Assembly (NCBI GenBank): GCA_008373095.1
Contig: RQOP01000037.1
Coordinates: 1-61,249, forward strand
DNA from: SAR202 cluster bacterium
GTDB lineage: Bacteria; Chloroflexota; Dehalococcoidia; Lucifugimonadales; UBA826
Reading direction: 5' to 3'
DNA: 61,249 nt
Position numbers and translations under genes: made by a program. Below the pieces are notes generated by a model. The model was not told the origin of the DNA. It saw only the letters and a program-made list of their open reading frames with translations, and did no database searches. Positions 45,911-55,313 of this stretch are shown in pieces (positions within the stretch are counted from its first letter, which is position 1; every line of letters starts with the position of its first letter).

Positions 45911-47167
45911 CTAGCTTAACTTTAATAATTTTTTTATTCGCCCCAAGAATCCTGAGCTCTTAATACTATCATTCATACCTATTCGTCTTTCTGCGGAATT
46001 TTCGACGTTGAACGCATGTAATACCATTCCAATAGCTGTCGAGTAGCACGGATTTCTCAAATCATCTGTTATACCCATAAGAAAATCAGGTACACCTCTT
46101 TTTATGACGCAGTTGGGAATAAACTGTTCAGCCATTTCGTAAAAACCGGGTAATTGAGAAGCCCCACCAGTTATATAAACTATTGAATTAGGATTTTCTT
46201 TCAAGCCCCCTTGCTGCAACTTTAAATCTATCAGCCGAATAAGTTCCATGGCACGTTCTCTCATAAGTTGGCAGAGATCCCTTCTCCTCAATTCTATAGT
46301 TGCCGAAGAACCGATAGGAGAAATAGGAACGGTTTCAGTCAAATCTATAGCAGATAGATTGGTGTTGCCATACTTTACTTTAGCTTCTTCAGCCTCGGAA
46401 AATCCCGCGTTGTATGTCAGACAAACATCATTAGTGAATTGAAAGCCACCAACTGGTATGGTACCGGTATAGACGGTACTCCCATTTTTAAAAATGACTA
46501 TATCCGTAGTTCCACCACCAATATCAACGACGGCGGAACCAATATCTTTTTCAGTCTGAGTCAATATTGCTTCGCTGCTAGCAAACGGTTCAACCACCAA
46601 ACCTTTCAAATCTACGCCGGACATTTTTATAGTCTCTTTCAACTTATCCGCAAAATATGAATCAGCTGTAATTAGATGTGTGGTAACTTGCAAACCTGTT
46701 ACATGCATGCCCACAGGGTTTTTTATTCCGTCGTGTCCATCTACTGCGTATTGGATCGGGAACGAGTGAACGATTGTTCTACCGGGAAGATGTAATCCTT
46801 TAGACACCATACTTGGTATTTGAGCCACCTCCTCCAAAGTAACTACCCCTTGCTGACCTATACTGGAAAAATAATCAACTCTGTTCTCATAGGTAATATG
46901 AGACCCTGTAATACCCACATAGGCAGATTTTATATCTATACCTACATCCGAGCGTATTTCAGCGATCGTTTTACGTATAGCATCACTTATAGCACCCGAA
47001 TCAACTACATTTCCTCTTTTAATCCCTGAACATGGTATCTCACTGAAAGAAATAAGTTCTGGAAACCCACCTTTTGATTTTCGAGCGAGAACCGTACACA
47101 CCTTGCTGGTGCCCACGTCTATTGCAGCTATTAAATCAGAATTAGTATCTATCAAACTTTGGGTCAA
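45911..47167 (-). CDS. ftsA: Cell division protein FtsA
   Basis: FtsA is the actin-like membrane tether for FtsZ. The 418-residue protein shows the ATPase motifs [11 protein letters not shown], the 1C domain, [16 protein letters not shown] and [10 protein letters not shown]. It ends in [12 protein letters not shown], an amphipathic helix suitable as the membrane-targeting sequence. The start is TTG at 47167, overlapping the rsmH TGA (TTGA); no downstream start retains the phosphate-1 motif. It sits directly between rsmH and ftsZ, with ftsQ, ftsW and mur genes missing. Confidence 0.95.
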   Translation of the reverse strand: MTQSLIDTNSDLIAAIDVGTSKVCTVLARKSKGGFPELISFSEIPCSGIKRGNVVDSGAISDAIRKTIAEIRSDVGIDIKSAYVGITGSHITYENRVDYFSSIGQQGVVTLEEVAQIPSMVSKGLHLPGRTIVHSFPIQYAVDGHDGIKNPVGMHVTGLQVTTHLITADSYFADKLKETIKMSGVDLKGLVVEPFASSEAILTQTEKDIGSAVVDIGGGTTDIVIFKNGSTVYTGTIPVGGFQFTNDVCLTYNAGFSEAEEAKVKYGNTNLSAIDLTETVPISPIGSSATIELRRRDLCQLMRERAMELIRLIDLKLQQGGLKENPNSIVYITGGASQLPGFYEMAEQFIPNCVIKRGVPDFLMGITDDLRNPCYSTAIGMVLHAFNVENSAERRIGMNDSIKSSGFLGRIKKLLKLS

Positions 47168-48102
47168 CCTATTTTCTCTACTATTCTCATTTTTGCACTT
47201 CTACTTCTCGGATTAATTCCAATTTCACTACTACTCGGTGTTTTAACTTTTTTATTAACAATGCGCAGTTGTGATTTGTGATCACAGACACAAACTGGAA
47301 CATTAACTGAACATATACAGTTTAAGGATTCTTTTTTAAAAAATTGTTTTACTATTCGATCTTCAAGGGAATGGTAGGTGAGAACTACAAATTTCCCTTT
47401 ATTCGTAAGCAAATCTAGTCCCGCTGACAAACCACTGTTTATATTTTCAAATTCCTGATTTACTGCTATCCGTAGCGCCTGAAAAATTCTTGTAGCAGGA
47501 TGTATCCTTGATTTCCTAGATCTTCCCACTTTTTCTTCGACTAATTTTGCGAGTTTGCCTGTGGTCATAATGGGTCTTTGATCGCAAATCGCCTTTGCAA
47601 TTCGCCTTGCTGCCCGTTCTTCCCCAAAGTGAAAGAAAATTTCAGATAGCTCTTTTTCTTCATAAGTGTTAATCAAATCATATGCAGTAATTCCTTGCGA
47701 TTGGTCATATCGCATATCTAGCATTTCATCTGATCTAAAGCTAAATCCCCGCCCCTCGGTTTCTAGTTGCATTGACGACAAACCCAGGTCCAATAGGATT
47801 CCACCTACGGGACTTATATTTGGTTCTCTGGTTAGCATTTTCATATCAGCATAGTTGCCATTAACTAATAAAACTCGATCAGTAAATTTTTGAAATCCCT
47901 TCCTAGACATTCTCGTAGATTGAGCATCAAGATCTATGCCAAAAACTTTCCGGTCAGGGTATCGTTCTAGCAGGCCACGAGAATGCCCCCCTAGCCCAAA
48001 AGTACCGTCAATAAACCACCCTCCCGGACTGCCCTCAAAAGCTTCCAAAACCTCAGAGAGCATTACAGGCAAATGGGTAACAACTTCGTATTTGGAGTTC
48101 AA
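47164..48102 (-). CDS. rsmH: 16S rRNA (cytosine1402-N4)-methyltransferase RsmH
   Basis: RsmH (MraW) methylates C1402 of 16S rRNA with S-adenosylmethionine. The 312-residue protein has HLPVMLSEVLEAF, the SAM motif IDGTFGLGGHSRGLL, GILLDLGLSSMQLE and LTYHSLEDRIVKQFF. The start is TTG at 48102. A stop codon precedes it directly, later Met codons would remove the HxPV motif, and an AAAGGG site lies 8 bases upstream. It is the first gene of the rsmH-ftsA-ftsZ operon; mraZ is absent. Confidence 0.95.
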   Translation of the reverse strand: MNSKYEVVTHLPVMLSEVLEAFEGSPGGWFIDGTFGLGGHSRGLLERYPDRKVFGIDLDAQSTRMSRKGFQKFTDRVLLVNGNYADMKMLTREPNISPVGGILLDLGLSSMQLETEGRGFSFRSDEMLDMRYDQSQGITAYDLINTYEEKELSEIFFHFGEERAARRIAKAICDQRPIMTTGKLAKLVEEKVGRSRKSRIHPATRIFQALRIAVNQEFENINSGLSAGLDLLTNKGKFVVLTYHSLEDRIVKQFFKKESLNCICSVNVPVCVCDHKSQLRIVNKKVKTPSSSEIGINPRSRSAKMRIVEKIG

Positions 48103-48259
48103 TCAGAGCACCCTTTTACTCGTGCTAAAATACGTCTGAGAAACACCAACTCTAATTACCCACTTTGACATACATAATTTTGGCAATTCATCAGGGTTTA
48201 TTGCAAGGTTTTTCTATACAAATTTACGACCATTTTAACGTTTTATCAAGGATATATTT

Positions 48260-48781
48260 ATGAATCCTTCAGCAAAAGACAATCAACAAATATTTTCTGC
48301 CGGCATCCTAACAATAAGTGATTCCGGCTCAGCAGGAGATAGAGTAGACATAAGTGGTGAAAGAATAGTCGAAATCATCGAAGTTGCCGGTTTCAATAAA
48401 AGGTTGAAAGATATCGTTCCTGATGAAATTCCGGTTATATCCGAAAAATTAGCTGAATGGTCGGATAGCGGAGAAGTTGACATAATATTCACAACTGGAG
48501 GGACGGGCTTGGGCCCACGCGACGTGACTCCAGAGGCTACGAAAAACATCCTTGATTTAGAAATACCCGGAATCGGGGAGTCAATGAGGGTGAAAACTCT
48601 AGACCGAACACCATTCGCAATTCTAAGTCGATCCACTGCAGGAATACGATCGGGATGTTTAATTGTTAATTTACCTGGAAGCCCAAAAGGAGTCGAGGAA
48701 TGCTTGGAAGTAGTTATTGAGTCTCTACCCCACGCTCTGGCAATGATAAGAGGATGGAAATCTCACGTAGAACCAAATTAG
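48260..48781 (+). CDS. MoaB/Mog-family molybdenum cofactor biosynthesis protein
   Basis: This 173-residue protein has the MPT-binding fold of MogA/MoaB, which adenylates molybdopterin. It carries TISDSGSAGDRVDISGE and TTGGTGLGPRDVTPEAT, which hold the conserved Asp and Thr/Gly residues, and IVNLPGSPKGVEECL. Mog and MoaB cannot be separated by sequence alone. An AAGGA ribosome site precedes the ATG. It starts 157 bp from the divergent rsmH and 34 bp before trmD. No other Mo-cofactor gene is in the window, though ActB-type complexes nearby do not need molybdenum. Confidence 0.88.
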   Translation: MNPSAKDNQQIFSAGILTISDSGSAGDRVDISGERIVEIIEVAGFNKRLKDIVPDEIPVISEKLAEWSDSGEVDIIFTTGGTGLGPRDVTPEATKNILDLEIPGIGESMRVKTLDRTPFAILSRSTAGIRSGCLIVNLPGSPKGVEECLEVVIESLPHALAMIRGWKSHVEPN

Positions 48782-48815
48782 ATAAACACATTAATCATTC
48801 ATCTACCAATAAACT

Positions 48816-49544
48816 ATGAAATTTCATATCTTTACCCTTTTCCCCAACGTTTTTGAAAGCCCACTGGCAGAAGGTGTAGTAGGCCGTGCTCTAAAATCTG
48901 GCTTGATTGAGATAAAAATAAATAATATTAGAGACTACTCAACCAACAAGCATGGATCAGTTGACGATTATCCCTTCGGCGGTGGGCCTGGGATGTTGTT
49001 AAAACCCGAACCTATTTTTGAATCGATACGCTCGAAGGTACAAGACAAAACCATTAGTGAAGGTTCACCTTTGATTCTTTTATCTCCACAAGGAAGAAAA
49101 TTTAACCAAAAAGTAGCAAAGGAGCTTTCCCAAAAGGAAGAAATATCTTTGATATGTGGGCGATATGAGGGCTTTGATGAAAGAATTCGTTCAAACTTGG
49201 CTACGGATGAGATCAGTATCGGAGATTTCGTACTAAGCGGAGGGGAAATACCAGCAATTACTATCATTGATTCAGTATCACGTTTACTTCCGGGTGTTAT
49301 CAGCAGCATCGAGTCCGCAGAAAACGATTCATTTTTCAATGACTTATTGCAATATCCTCAATACACGAGACCGGCTAAATTTGAGGGATTAGAGGTGCCC
49401 AAAGTACTTTTATCAGGAAATCACTCTGAAATTGAAAAGTGGCGCCGACTAGAGTCTCTAAAGAAGACCAAAGACAGGAGACCAGATTTACTATCTAAAG
49501 CTCACCTTACCGAAGAGGAACAAAAATTTTTAGATAGCCTCTAA
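48816..49544 (+). CDS. trmD: tRNA (guanine37-N1)-methyltransferase TrmD
   Basis: TrmD methylates G37 of tRNAs to prevent frameshifting. The 242-residue SPOUT enzyme has FHIFTLFPNVFESP, DDYPFGGGPGMLLKPEP, ICGRYEGFDERI and the knot segment SIGDFVLSGGE; catalytic Asp and Arg are in these. The C-terminal domain contains LPGVI and QYPQYTRPAKFEGLEVP. The usual companions rpsP, rimM and rplS are missing, and moaB/mog lies upstream instead. The 96-bp gap to argF holds no strong promoter. Confidence 0.96.
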   Translation: MKFHIFTLFPNVFESPLAEGVVGRALKSGLIEIKINNIRDYSTNKHGSVDDYPFGGGPGMLLKPEPIFESIRSKVQDKTISEGSPLILLSPQGRKFNQKVAKELSQKEEISLICGRYEGFDERIRSNLATDEISIGDFVLSGGEIPAITIIDSVSRLLPGVISSIESAENDSFFNDLLQYPQYTRPAKFEGLEVPKVLLSGNHSEIEKWRRLESLKKTKDRRPDLLSKAHLTEEEQKFLDSL

Positions 49545-49640
49545 TAAAATAGAAAATCCTTAAATCTCAACAAGATATCTGCTATTGTTCTAATCGAAAT
49601 GTGTCAGATTAATACTTGCTAGTAGTAGGGAGACAGGTTC

Positions 49641-50555
49641 TTGATAGGTAAAGATTTTTTAACAGTCCATGATTTAGAACCTTCAGGTGTTTTGGACTTG
49701 GTGAAGAAAGCCAATTTAATGAAAACCGCTTCGCCACCCCAAGTCTTGGCGAATAAAACGGTAGCCTTACTGTTTGAAAAACCTTCTCTTAGAACTAGAG
49801 TTAGCTTTGAAGTAGGTGTTAAACAAATGGGAGGAACGTGTATATTCCTAAGTAATTCAGAGGTGGGATTAGGGATAAGAGAACCCGAATCAGATGTGGC
49901 AAAAGTCCTCGATCGACTCGTAGATTGTATAGTTGCAAGAGTTTTCTCTCACAGCAGTCTAGAAAAATTGGCTGCTAACACTGATCTTCCTGTCATAAAT
50001 GCCTTATCTGACAAAGGACATCCGTGCCAAGCAATGGGAGACTGTTTAACGATTTTTGAAAATAAAGGCACCTTAAGTAATTTGAAATTAGCCTTTATTG
50101 GAGATGGAAATAACATAGCTGGAAGCTTAGCCTTAGCATGCGCTGACGCAGGAATGGATTTTAGTCTCTCTTCCCCGGAAAAATATCAATTGCCCAATGA
50201 AATATGGCAGTCAGCGCAAAAAGTTTCGGCGGAAACAGGTAGTAAACTCCAATGGAGTACTGACCCAAAGGAAGCCATTCAAGATGCTGACGTCGTCTAT
50301 ACTGACGTATGGGTAAGCATGGGGGACGAAGAAGAAAGAGAAGAAAGACTAAACACCTTTGCCCCATACCAAGTCAATGAATCTCTAGTAGAATACGCCA
50401 AGCCTGACTTCCTGTTTATGCACGATATGCCAGCTCACAGAGGAGAGGAAATCTCAGAAGGCATGCTTGATCACAAAAACTCTGTGGTATATCAACAGGC
50501 TGAAAACAGACTTCACGCGCAGAAGGCCATTATGGCTGAATTGCTGTCAGGTTAG
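49641..50555 (+). CDS. argF: Ornithine carbamoyltransferase with altered HCLP motif
   Basis: ArgF makes citrulline from ornithine and carbamoyl phosphate. The 304-residue protein has the phosphate loop FEKPSLRTRVSFE (an SLRTR variant), DKGHPCQAMGD, and the ornithine loop TDVWVSMG. The usual C-terminal HCLP reads HDMPAHRGEE, so the ornithine-contacting Cys is Asp262. The start is TTG at 49641 with AGGGAGA upstream. An acetylornithine, putrescine or other carbamoyltransferase is a possible alternative, but SMG favours ornithine. der follows after 51 bp. Confidence 0.88.
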   Translation: MIGKDFLTVHDLEPSGVLDLVKKANLMKTASPPQVLANKTVALLFEKPSLRTRVSFEVGVKQMGGTCIFLSNSEVGLGIREPESDVAKVLDRLVDCIVARVFSHSSLEKLAANTDLPVINALSDKGHPCQAMGDCLTIFENKGTLSNLKLAFIGDGNNIAGSLALACADAGMDFSLSSPEKYQLPNEIWQSAQKVSAETGSKLQWSTDPKEAIQDADVVYTDVWVSMGDEEEREERLNTFAPYQVNESLVEYAKPDFLFMHDMPAHRGEEISEGMLDHKNSVVYQQAENRLHAQKAIMAELLSG

Positions 50556-50606
50556 AACTCCATTTTTCATTCCCATGCAAAAAAACTGCAAATTTAGGAT
50601 AAAAAT

Positions 50607-51956
50607 ATGGAAACAGAAAAAGGGCGGCTGCAAAAACCAACGGTTGCCATTGTTGGCAGGCCTAATGTAGGAAAATCCACACTATTTAACCGTCTAGTCG
50701 GACACAGAATTTCTATCGTTTCCGATTTGGCTGGAACGACTCGGGATAGGATCATTGCAGAAACAAATTGGTCTGATCATTCCTTTATTTTAGTAGATAC
50801 TGGAGGTTTGGAACTTTTCCCAGATGACGACATTTGGAATCAAGTGAAATCACAGATCCATTATGCAATCAATGAATGCGACGTTGTAATTTTCCTAGTA
50901 GACATATCGGATGGAATTACATCTAACGACCAAAATATCGTAGATACCATTCGCAAAACTGGTAAGCCAGTGGTAACAGTAGCCAGCAAAGCCGATAACG
51001 AAATACGGGATCAAATGGCCTCAGAATTATATTCACTGGGGATGGGAGATCCTGTACCCATTAGTGCCTACCACAACCGAGGTTTGGATGATCTAATGGA
51101 TAGAGTAGTAGCTCATTTCCCAGAGAATAAGTCTTTCCCAGAACCTGAAGCCGACCTCGGTTTAGCTATTGTCGGGCGTACAAACGTTGGTAAATCGATG
51201 CTAATTAACTCCCTATCTGGAGAGAACAGAGCAATTGTCAGCGATATAGCAGGCACCACTCGAGACAGTCTGGATTCAGTAATAAAACACAAAGATATGG
51301 ATATCCAGTTAGTAGACACAGCTGGTATACGACGCAGAGGACAAATTGATTACGGAATTGAAAGTTATAGTGTTCTGCGTTCGATCCAAGCCATAGATCG
51401 CTGCGATGTAGCTGCCCTCGTAATTGATGCTTCGGAATTTGCAACTGCCCAGGATACCCATGTAGCCAACTACATCCTCGAAGCACACAAAGGCATTGTA
51501 ATCCTAGTTAATAAATGGGATTTATCAAATCAACTGGATACTAACCAGCAGGACATGGCCAATCAAGTACGAGCAAAATTCAAATTCATCCAATACGCCC
51601 CAATTTGTTTTACTTCAGGTCTGACAGGAGCAGGTATTGAAAATATGTTGGATATTGTTACCAAAATACAATCTGAGAGATCAAAAATTATCCCCCGAGC
51701 AAAGGTACGAAGAACGATTTTAACTGCAGTTGCAAATCATCCACCTCCAATACAAGGCAAAAGAGAATTAAAAATATATAGTGCTATGCAAGATGGTACC
51801 AGCCCACCAAGTTTTACTTTTTTTGTAAATCATCCCGATATGATTCATTTTTCATACAAACGCTATATGGAAAATAGTTTACGCGAAGATTTTGGGTTTG
51901 AAGGAAGCCCGTTAAGAATGCGGTTCAGAGGCAGAGGTAGAAATACTGAAACATGA
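50607..51956 (+). CDS. der: Ribosome-assembly GTPase Der (EngA)
   Basis: Der is a double-GTPase needed for 50S subunit maturation. The 449-residue protein has two G domains: the first starts GRPNVGKSTLFNRLVG with DTGG and ASKAD, the second GRTNVGKSMLINSLSG with DTAGIRRRG and NKWD. A KH-like C-terminal domain follows, ending LRMRFRGRGRN. It overlaps plsY by the sequence ATGA. The der-plsY-gpsA order is a widely conserved cluster. Confidence 0.97.
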   Translation: METEKGRLQKPTVAIVGRPNVGKSTLFNRLVGHRISIVSDLAGTTRDRIIAETNWSDHSFILVDTGGLELFPDDDIWNQVKSQIHYAINECDVVIFLVDISDGITSNDQNIVDTIRKTGKPVVTVASKADNEIRDQMASELYSLGMGDPVPISAYHNRGLDDLMDRVVAHFPENKSFPEPEADLGLAIVGRTNVGKSMLINSLSGENRAIVSDIAGTTRDSLDSVIKHKDMDIQLVDTAGIRRRGQIDYGIESYSVLRSIQAIDRCDVAALVIDASEFATAQDTHVANYILEAHKGIVILVNKWDLSNQLDTNQQDMANQVRAKFKFIQYAPICFTSGLTGAGIENMLDIVTKIQSERSKIIPRAKVRRTILTAVANHPPPIQGKRELKIYSAMQDGTSPPSFTFFVNHPDMIHFSYKRYMENSLREDFGFEGSPLRMRFRGRGRNTET

Positions 51957-52579
51957 ACATCTACCTAACAGGCACAGCTTTTATTATTTTTGGTTACTTA
52001 CTGGGTTCTGTATCCTTTGGACTTATCATTGCAAGAATTGTCAAAGGAATTGATATCAGACAGTTTGCAAGTGGGAGCACTGGAGCAACCAATGTAATGC
52101 GGGCATGTGGTTGGCCTTGGGGCATATTAGCCATGGCTCTGGATATGTTTAAAGCTGCAGTACCATTATTTATTGTGCTATATATCCATGACTTTGGAAT
52201 ACCGATTTGGACGCATCCCATGATCGGACTATCGGCAATTTTAGGACACATATGGCCAATATTTACAAATTTTCGAGGAGGAAAAGGAATAGCTTCCGGG
52301 TGGTCAGCTCTAATTGTCTTATCTCCTTTATCAGGTCTAATAGTCTGTTTCTGTTCTTTCCCATTTATGATACTTACCAGGTACGTATCCCTAGGATCCA
52401 TAATTGGTTCCCTTTCCGGTGGCTTGACACTCACCGTCTTATCGATCTTGGGTTTTTGTGATCCTTCCTATTGTGTATTTGGTATAGGGGGGTCCGCTCT
52501 AACAATATGGAAACATAGAGATAATATAAATCGTTTGCTAAATGGCACTGAAAGAAAAGTTGGCCTTAATAATGACTGA
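51953..52579 (+). CDS. plsY: Acyl-phosphate glycerol-3-phosphate acyltransferase PlsY
   Basis: PlsY adds the first acyl chain to glycerol-3-phosphate from acyl-phosphate in the membrane. The 208-residue protein has about five membrane segments and the three PlsY motifs: GSVSFGLIIARI, GSTGATNVMRACG and FRGGKGIASG. The start overlaps the der stop as ATGA, so it is translationally coupled. The substrate glycerol-3-phosphate is made by the next gene, gpsA, 26 bp downstream. Confidence 0.95.
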   Translation: MNIYLTGTAFIIFGYLLGSVSFGLIIARIVKGIDIRQFASGSTGATNVMRACGWPWGILAMALDMFKAAVPLFIVLYIHDFGIPIWTHPMIGLSAILGHIWPIFTNFRGGKGIASGWSALIVLSPLSGLIVCFCSFPFMILTRYVSLGSIIGSLSGGLTLTVLSILGFCDPSYCVFGIGGSALTIWKHRDNINRLLNGTERKVGLNND

Positions 52580-52605
52580 ATTAACGGGTCTTCTAAAATA
52601 AATTT

Positions 52606-53607
52606 ATGGATCAAATAACAATTGTAGGTTCAACCACATGGGGCACCACTCTAGCCATAATTAATTCTATGGAAGGTAAGGACGTTGTTCTTTTGGTCAG
52701 AACTGAAAAAGAATCAGACATGCTAAACAAAAACCGAGAAAATAAAAGGTTCCTACCTGGAATTTTTCTACCAGAGAAGCTAAAAATATCATCCGATACC
52801 CAAAATTTTATTCCTAGAACCACCTTACTTTTAATAGCTGTTCCGTCACAAACTTTAAGACAAAATGTTAGGGCTATGTCAACTTACATTTCTGATTCTA
52901 CAATCGTTGTAAGTGCCTCAAAGGGATTGGAAGCAAGTTCTGGAATGCGAATGACAGAAATCATAAAAGAAGAGGTGCCAACTCTATCATCTGACAACAT
53001 ATGTGCTCTCTCTGGACCAAATTTATCGGACGAAATCCTGGCAGGGAAACCATCTTCATCCGTCATTGCGTCAAACAATGCCTCAACGGCAAAATATGCT
53101 CAATCTTTACTTAATTGTTCCTATCTTCGTCTGTACACAAACTTGGATCTGACAGGAGTTGAAATATGTGGAGCTCTGAAAAATATTACTGCTATAGCAG
53201 CTGGGATATGTGATGGCCTCGATCTAGGAGACAATGCAAAAGCTAGCATTATTACTAGAGGGCTTGCAGAAATGGCCCGTTTTGGCCATTCACTAGGTGC
53301 TGAACCATCTACTTTTTCAGGGTTAGCAGGAATGGGAGACCTTATAGCAACGTGTTCCTCAGGACTAAGCCGAAATAACAAGGTGGGTAGAATGCTAGCA
53401 AAAAATATACCCTTGGAAGAGATCAAAAGAAATATGGATAACGTTGCAGAAGGAATTGAGACAACCAAAGCAGTGGTAGCCATGTCCAATAAACTAAATA
53501 TAGATTTACCAATCGCCAATGCTGTATATAACATCCTATTTGATGAGGTGTCGGTCGAAAATGCCGGGGCAGAACTCATGGGCAGAACATTAACTTCGGA
53601 AAACTAG
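52606..53607 (+). CDS. gpsA: NAD(P)-dependent glycerol-3-phosphate dehydrogenase GpsA
   Basis: GpsA makes glycerol-3-phosphate from dihydroxyacetone phosphate for phospholipids. The 333-residue protein carries the N-terminal nucleotide motif GSTTWGTTLA, in which the middle Gly of GxGxWG is Thr. VSASKGLE, ALSGPNLSDEI, the catalytic Lys in EICGALKNITAIAAG and TFSGLAGMGDLIATC are all conserved. It completes a der-plsY-gpsA operon, with a 27-bp convergent gap to rsmE. The Gly-to-Thr change may affect NAD versus NADP preference. Confidence 0.95.
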   Translation: MDQITIVGSTTWGTTLAIINSMEGKDVVLLVRTEKESDMLNKNRENKRFLPGIFLPEKLKISSDTQNFIPRTTLLLIAVPSQTLRQNVRAMSTYISDSTIVVSASKGLEASSGMRMTEIIKEEVPTLSSDNICALSGPNLSDEILAGKPSSSVIASNNASTAKYAQSLLNCSYLRLYTNLDLTGVEICGALKNITAIAAGICDGLDLGDNAKASIITRGLAEMARFGHSLGAEPSTFSGLAGMGDLIATCSSGLSRNNKVGRMLAKNIPLEEIKRNMDNVAEGIETTKAVVAMSNKLNIDLPIANAVYNILFDEVSVENAGAELMGRTLTSEN

Positions 53608-53634
53608 ATTATATAATTGGAATTTTTTCTTAAT

Positions 53635-54372
53635 TCACATAGCTTTGAATTCGTATAAAACGGACACTGCCGCAACAATACCAGCGGTTTCAGCCCTTAA
53701 AATTCTCCCACCTAAAGAAACTGAAATGGCACCATTTTCTACTGCATCAGATACTTCTTGCGATGTGAATCCTCCAACCGGACCGATAACTATATCAACA
53801 CTTGACCCCTTCATTGACTGATTCTGATGCAACTCAGACAAAATCGCAGCAATACTTCCCTTTTTTTCCTCCTCCCATGGAATCAAAGCAACTGGGCTAA
53901 GATTCGCAATCAGGTTAGAAAACTCTATCGTTTGGGAAAGTTCAGGAACTAAGGACCTACCACTCTGTTCCGAAGCTTCTTTAATTATTCGTTCCCACCG
54001 AGTTATTTTAGAATCCCCTGGATTGGAAAATTCTGTCCGTTCGCATGTGAACGGAACAAATTTTGAAATCCCAACCTCAACTCCCTTTTGTAGGGCATAT
54101 TCATACCGTTCAGGTCTTATCAAGGCTTGATAGAGAGTTATGAAAATCTCTGGTTCCTTAAGACCATTAACAGTGGAGATCACGGAACCAACGCTATTGT
54201 TGGTGTCCACAACCTCCAATATAACCTTATAATCAACTCCATCTCCGTTAAATACAATAACTTCATCCCCTATCCTTAAACGTAATACCCTTTTTATTTG
54301 CGAAGAGATGTCGTTTGGAAAATAAACAGCATTATTTTGTATTGCAGATGAATCTAAATAAAACCTGTGCAT
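53635..54372 (-). CDS. rsmE: 16S rRNA (uracil1498-N3)-methyltransferase RsmE
   Basis: RsmE methylates U1498 in the 30S decoding region. The 245-residue SPOUT protein has an N-terminal PUA-like domain (HRFYLDS..., VLRLRIGDEVIVFNGDG), then the knot with QKGVEVGISKFVPF, CERTEF and the C-terminal IVIGPVGGFTSQEV and LGGRILRAETAG. It follows prmA by 23 bp, completing the widely conserved dnaJ-prmA-rsmE order. Confidence 0.95.
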   Translation of the reverse strand: MHRFYLDSSAIQNNAVYFPNDISSQIKRVLRLRIGDEVIVFNGDGVDYKVILEVVDTNNSVGSVISTVNGLKEPEIFITLYQALIRPERYEYALQKGVEVGISKFVPFTCERTEFSNPGDSKITRWERIIKEASEQSGRSLVPELSQTIEFSNLIANLSPVALIPWEEEKKGSIAAILSELHQNQSMKGSSVDIVIGPVGGFTSQEVSDAVENGAISVSLGGRILRAETAGIVAAVSVLYEFKAM

Positions 54373-54395
54373 AAAACCTCAATATGTCACATATT

Positions 54396-55313
54396 TTATG
54401 GATCTGTATATATTGTTTTAGTGGCTAACACAGCGGTCCAATCACCATCAACAAGAATTTTATCGAACCTTACACCTTGCATTAAATAGCATTTTTCAAC
54501 ATCATCTAGAGAGCTTTCCAAAATACCAGACAGTACCAATTTACCACCATCTACAACTGCACTAGAAATATATTCTGATAAATCCACAATGACTTTGGCG
54601 GCAATATTTGCAACAGCTACGTCATATGCTGATTTTTCAACTTCAATTTCGGGAAAAGATCCATTCAATACCGTCACCTGAGAAGAGATATCATTCAGTT
54701 CACAGTTTTCCAACGCAATACCTACTGAACGCTCCTCAGTTTCAACACCTAGTACCTCTTGTGCACCCAATTTCACCGCCGATATTGCGAGAATTCCGGA
54801 ACCACATCCAACATCAATAACCTTCTCACCACCACTTATCAGTGTTTCTAGAAGTTCCATACACATCCTAGTAGTAGGATGATGGCCAGTACCAAATGCC
54901 ATTCCCGGGTCCAATTTTATAAGTACATCACCGTCTGTAACCTTATGCGTTCTCCAAGTGGGACATATCACCAAATTAGACCCCACTCGAATCGGATGAA
55001 AATGCTCTTTCCAGTTAGATTCCCAATCTTCCTCTTCAACTTCTCGCTCTTTTATCTCAGATATTTGAGCGAAATGCGCTACCAACTTTACAGCGACATC
55101 AATGTTTGATCTTCGTTCTCTAGCTGATTCATCCAAAGGAATAAAGGTGACAACCTTAACCGTCGCTGGAACAGGAGGGATTTCCCCTTCATCTGGATTG
55201 AACTCCGCAGGGCTTTCTATCGCTACTCCACCTTCGCCATATCTATAAAAAATGTGCGTCAATGGCTCCACATATTCAGGAGGAGCCTCAACACTTAGCT
55301 CAAGCCATTTCAA
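54396..55313 (-). CDS. prmA: Ribosomal protein L11 methyltransferase PrmA
   Basis: PrmA trimethylates L11. The 305-residue protein has the substrate domain [16 protein letters not shown] with [11 protein letters not shown], and the methyltransferase part [18 protein letters not shown] (Gly-rich SAM loop [13 protein letters not shown]) and [12 protein letters not shown]. It is longer than some homologues at the loop near residue 65. The start is TTG at 55313, overlapping the dnaJ TGA (TTGA). The next gene is rsmE. Confidence 0.93.
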   Translation of the reverse strand: MKWLELSVEAPPEYVEPLTHIFYRYGEGGVAIESPAEFNPDEGEIPPVPATVKVVTFIPLDESARERRSNIDVAVKLVAHFAQISEIKEREVEEEDWESNWKEHFHPIRVGSNLVICPTWRTHKVTDGDVLIKLDPGMAFGTGHHPTTRMCMELLETLISGGEKVIDVGCGSGILAISAVKLGAQEVLGVETEERSVGIALENCELNDISSQVTVLNGSFPEIEVEKSAYDVAVANIAAKVIVDLSEYISSAVVDGGKLVLSGILESSLDDVEKCYLMQGVRFDKILVDGDWTAVLATKTIYTDP

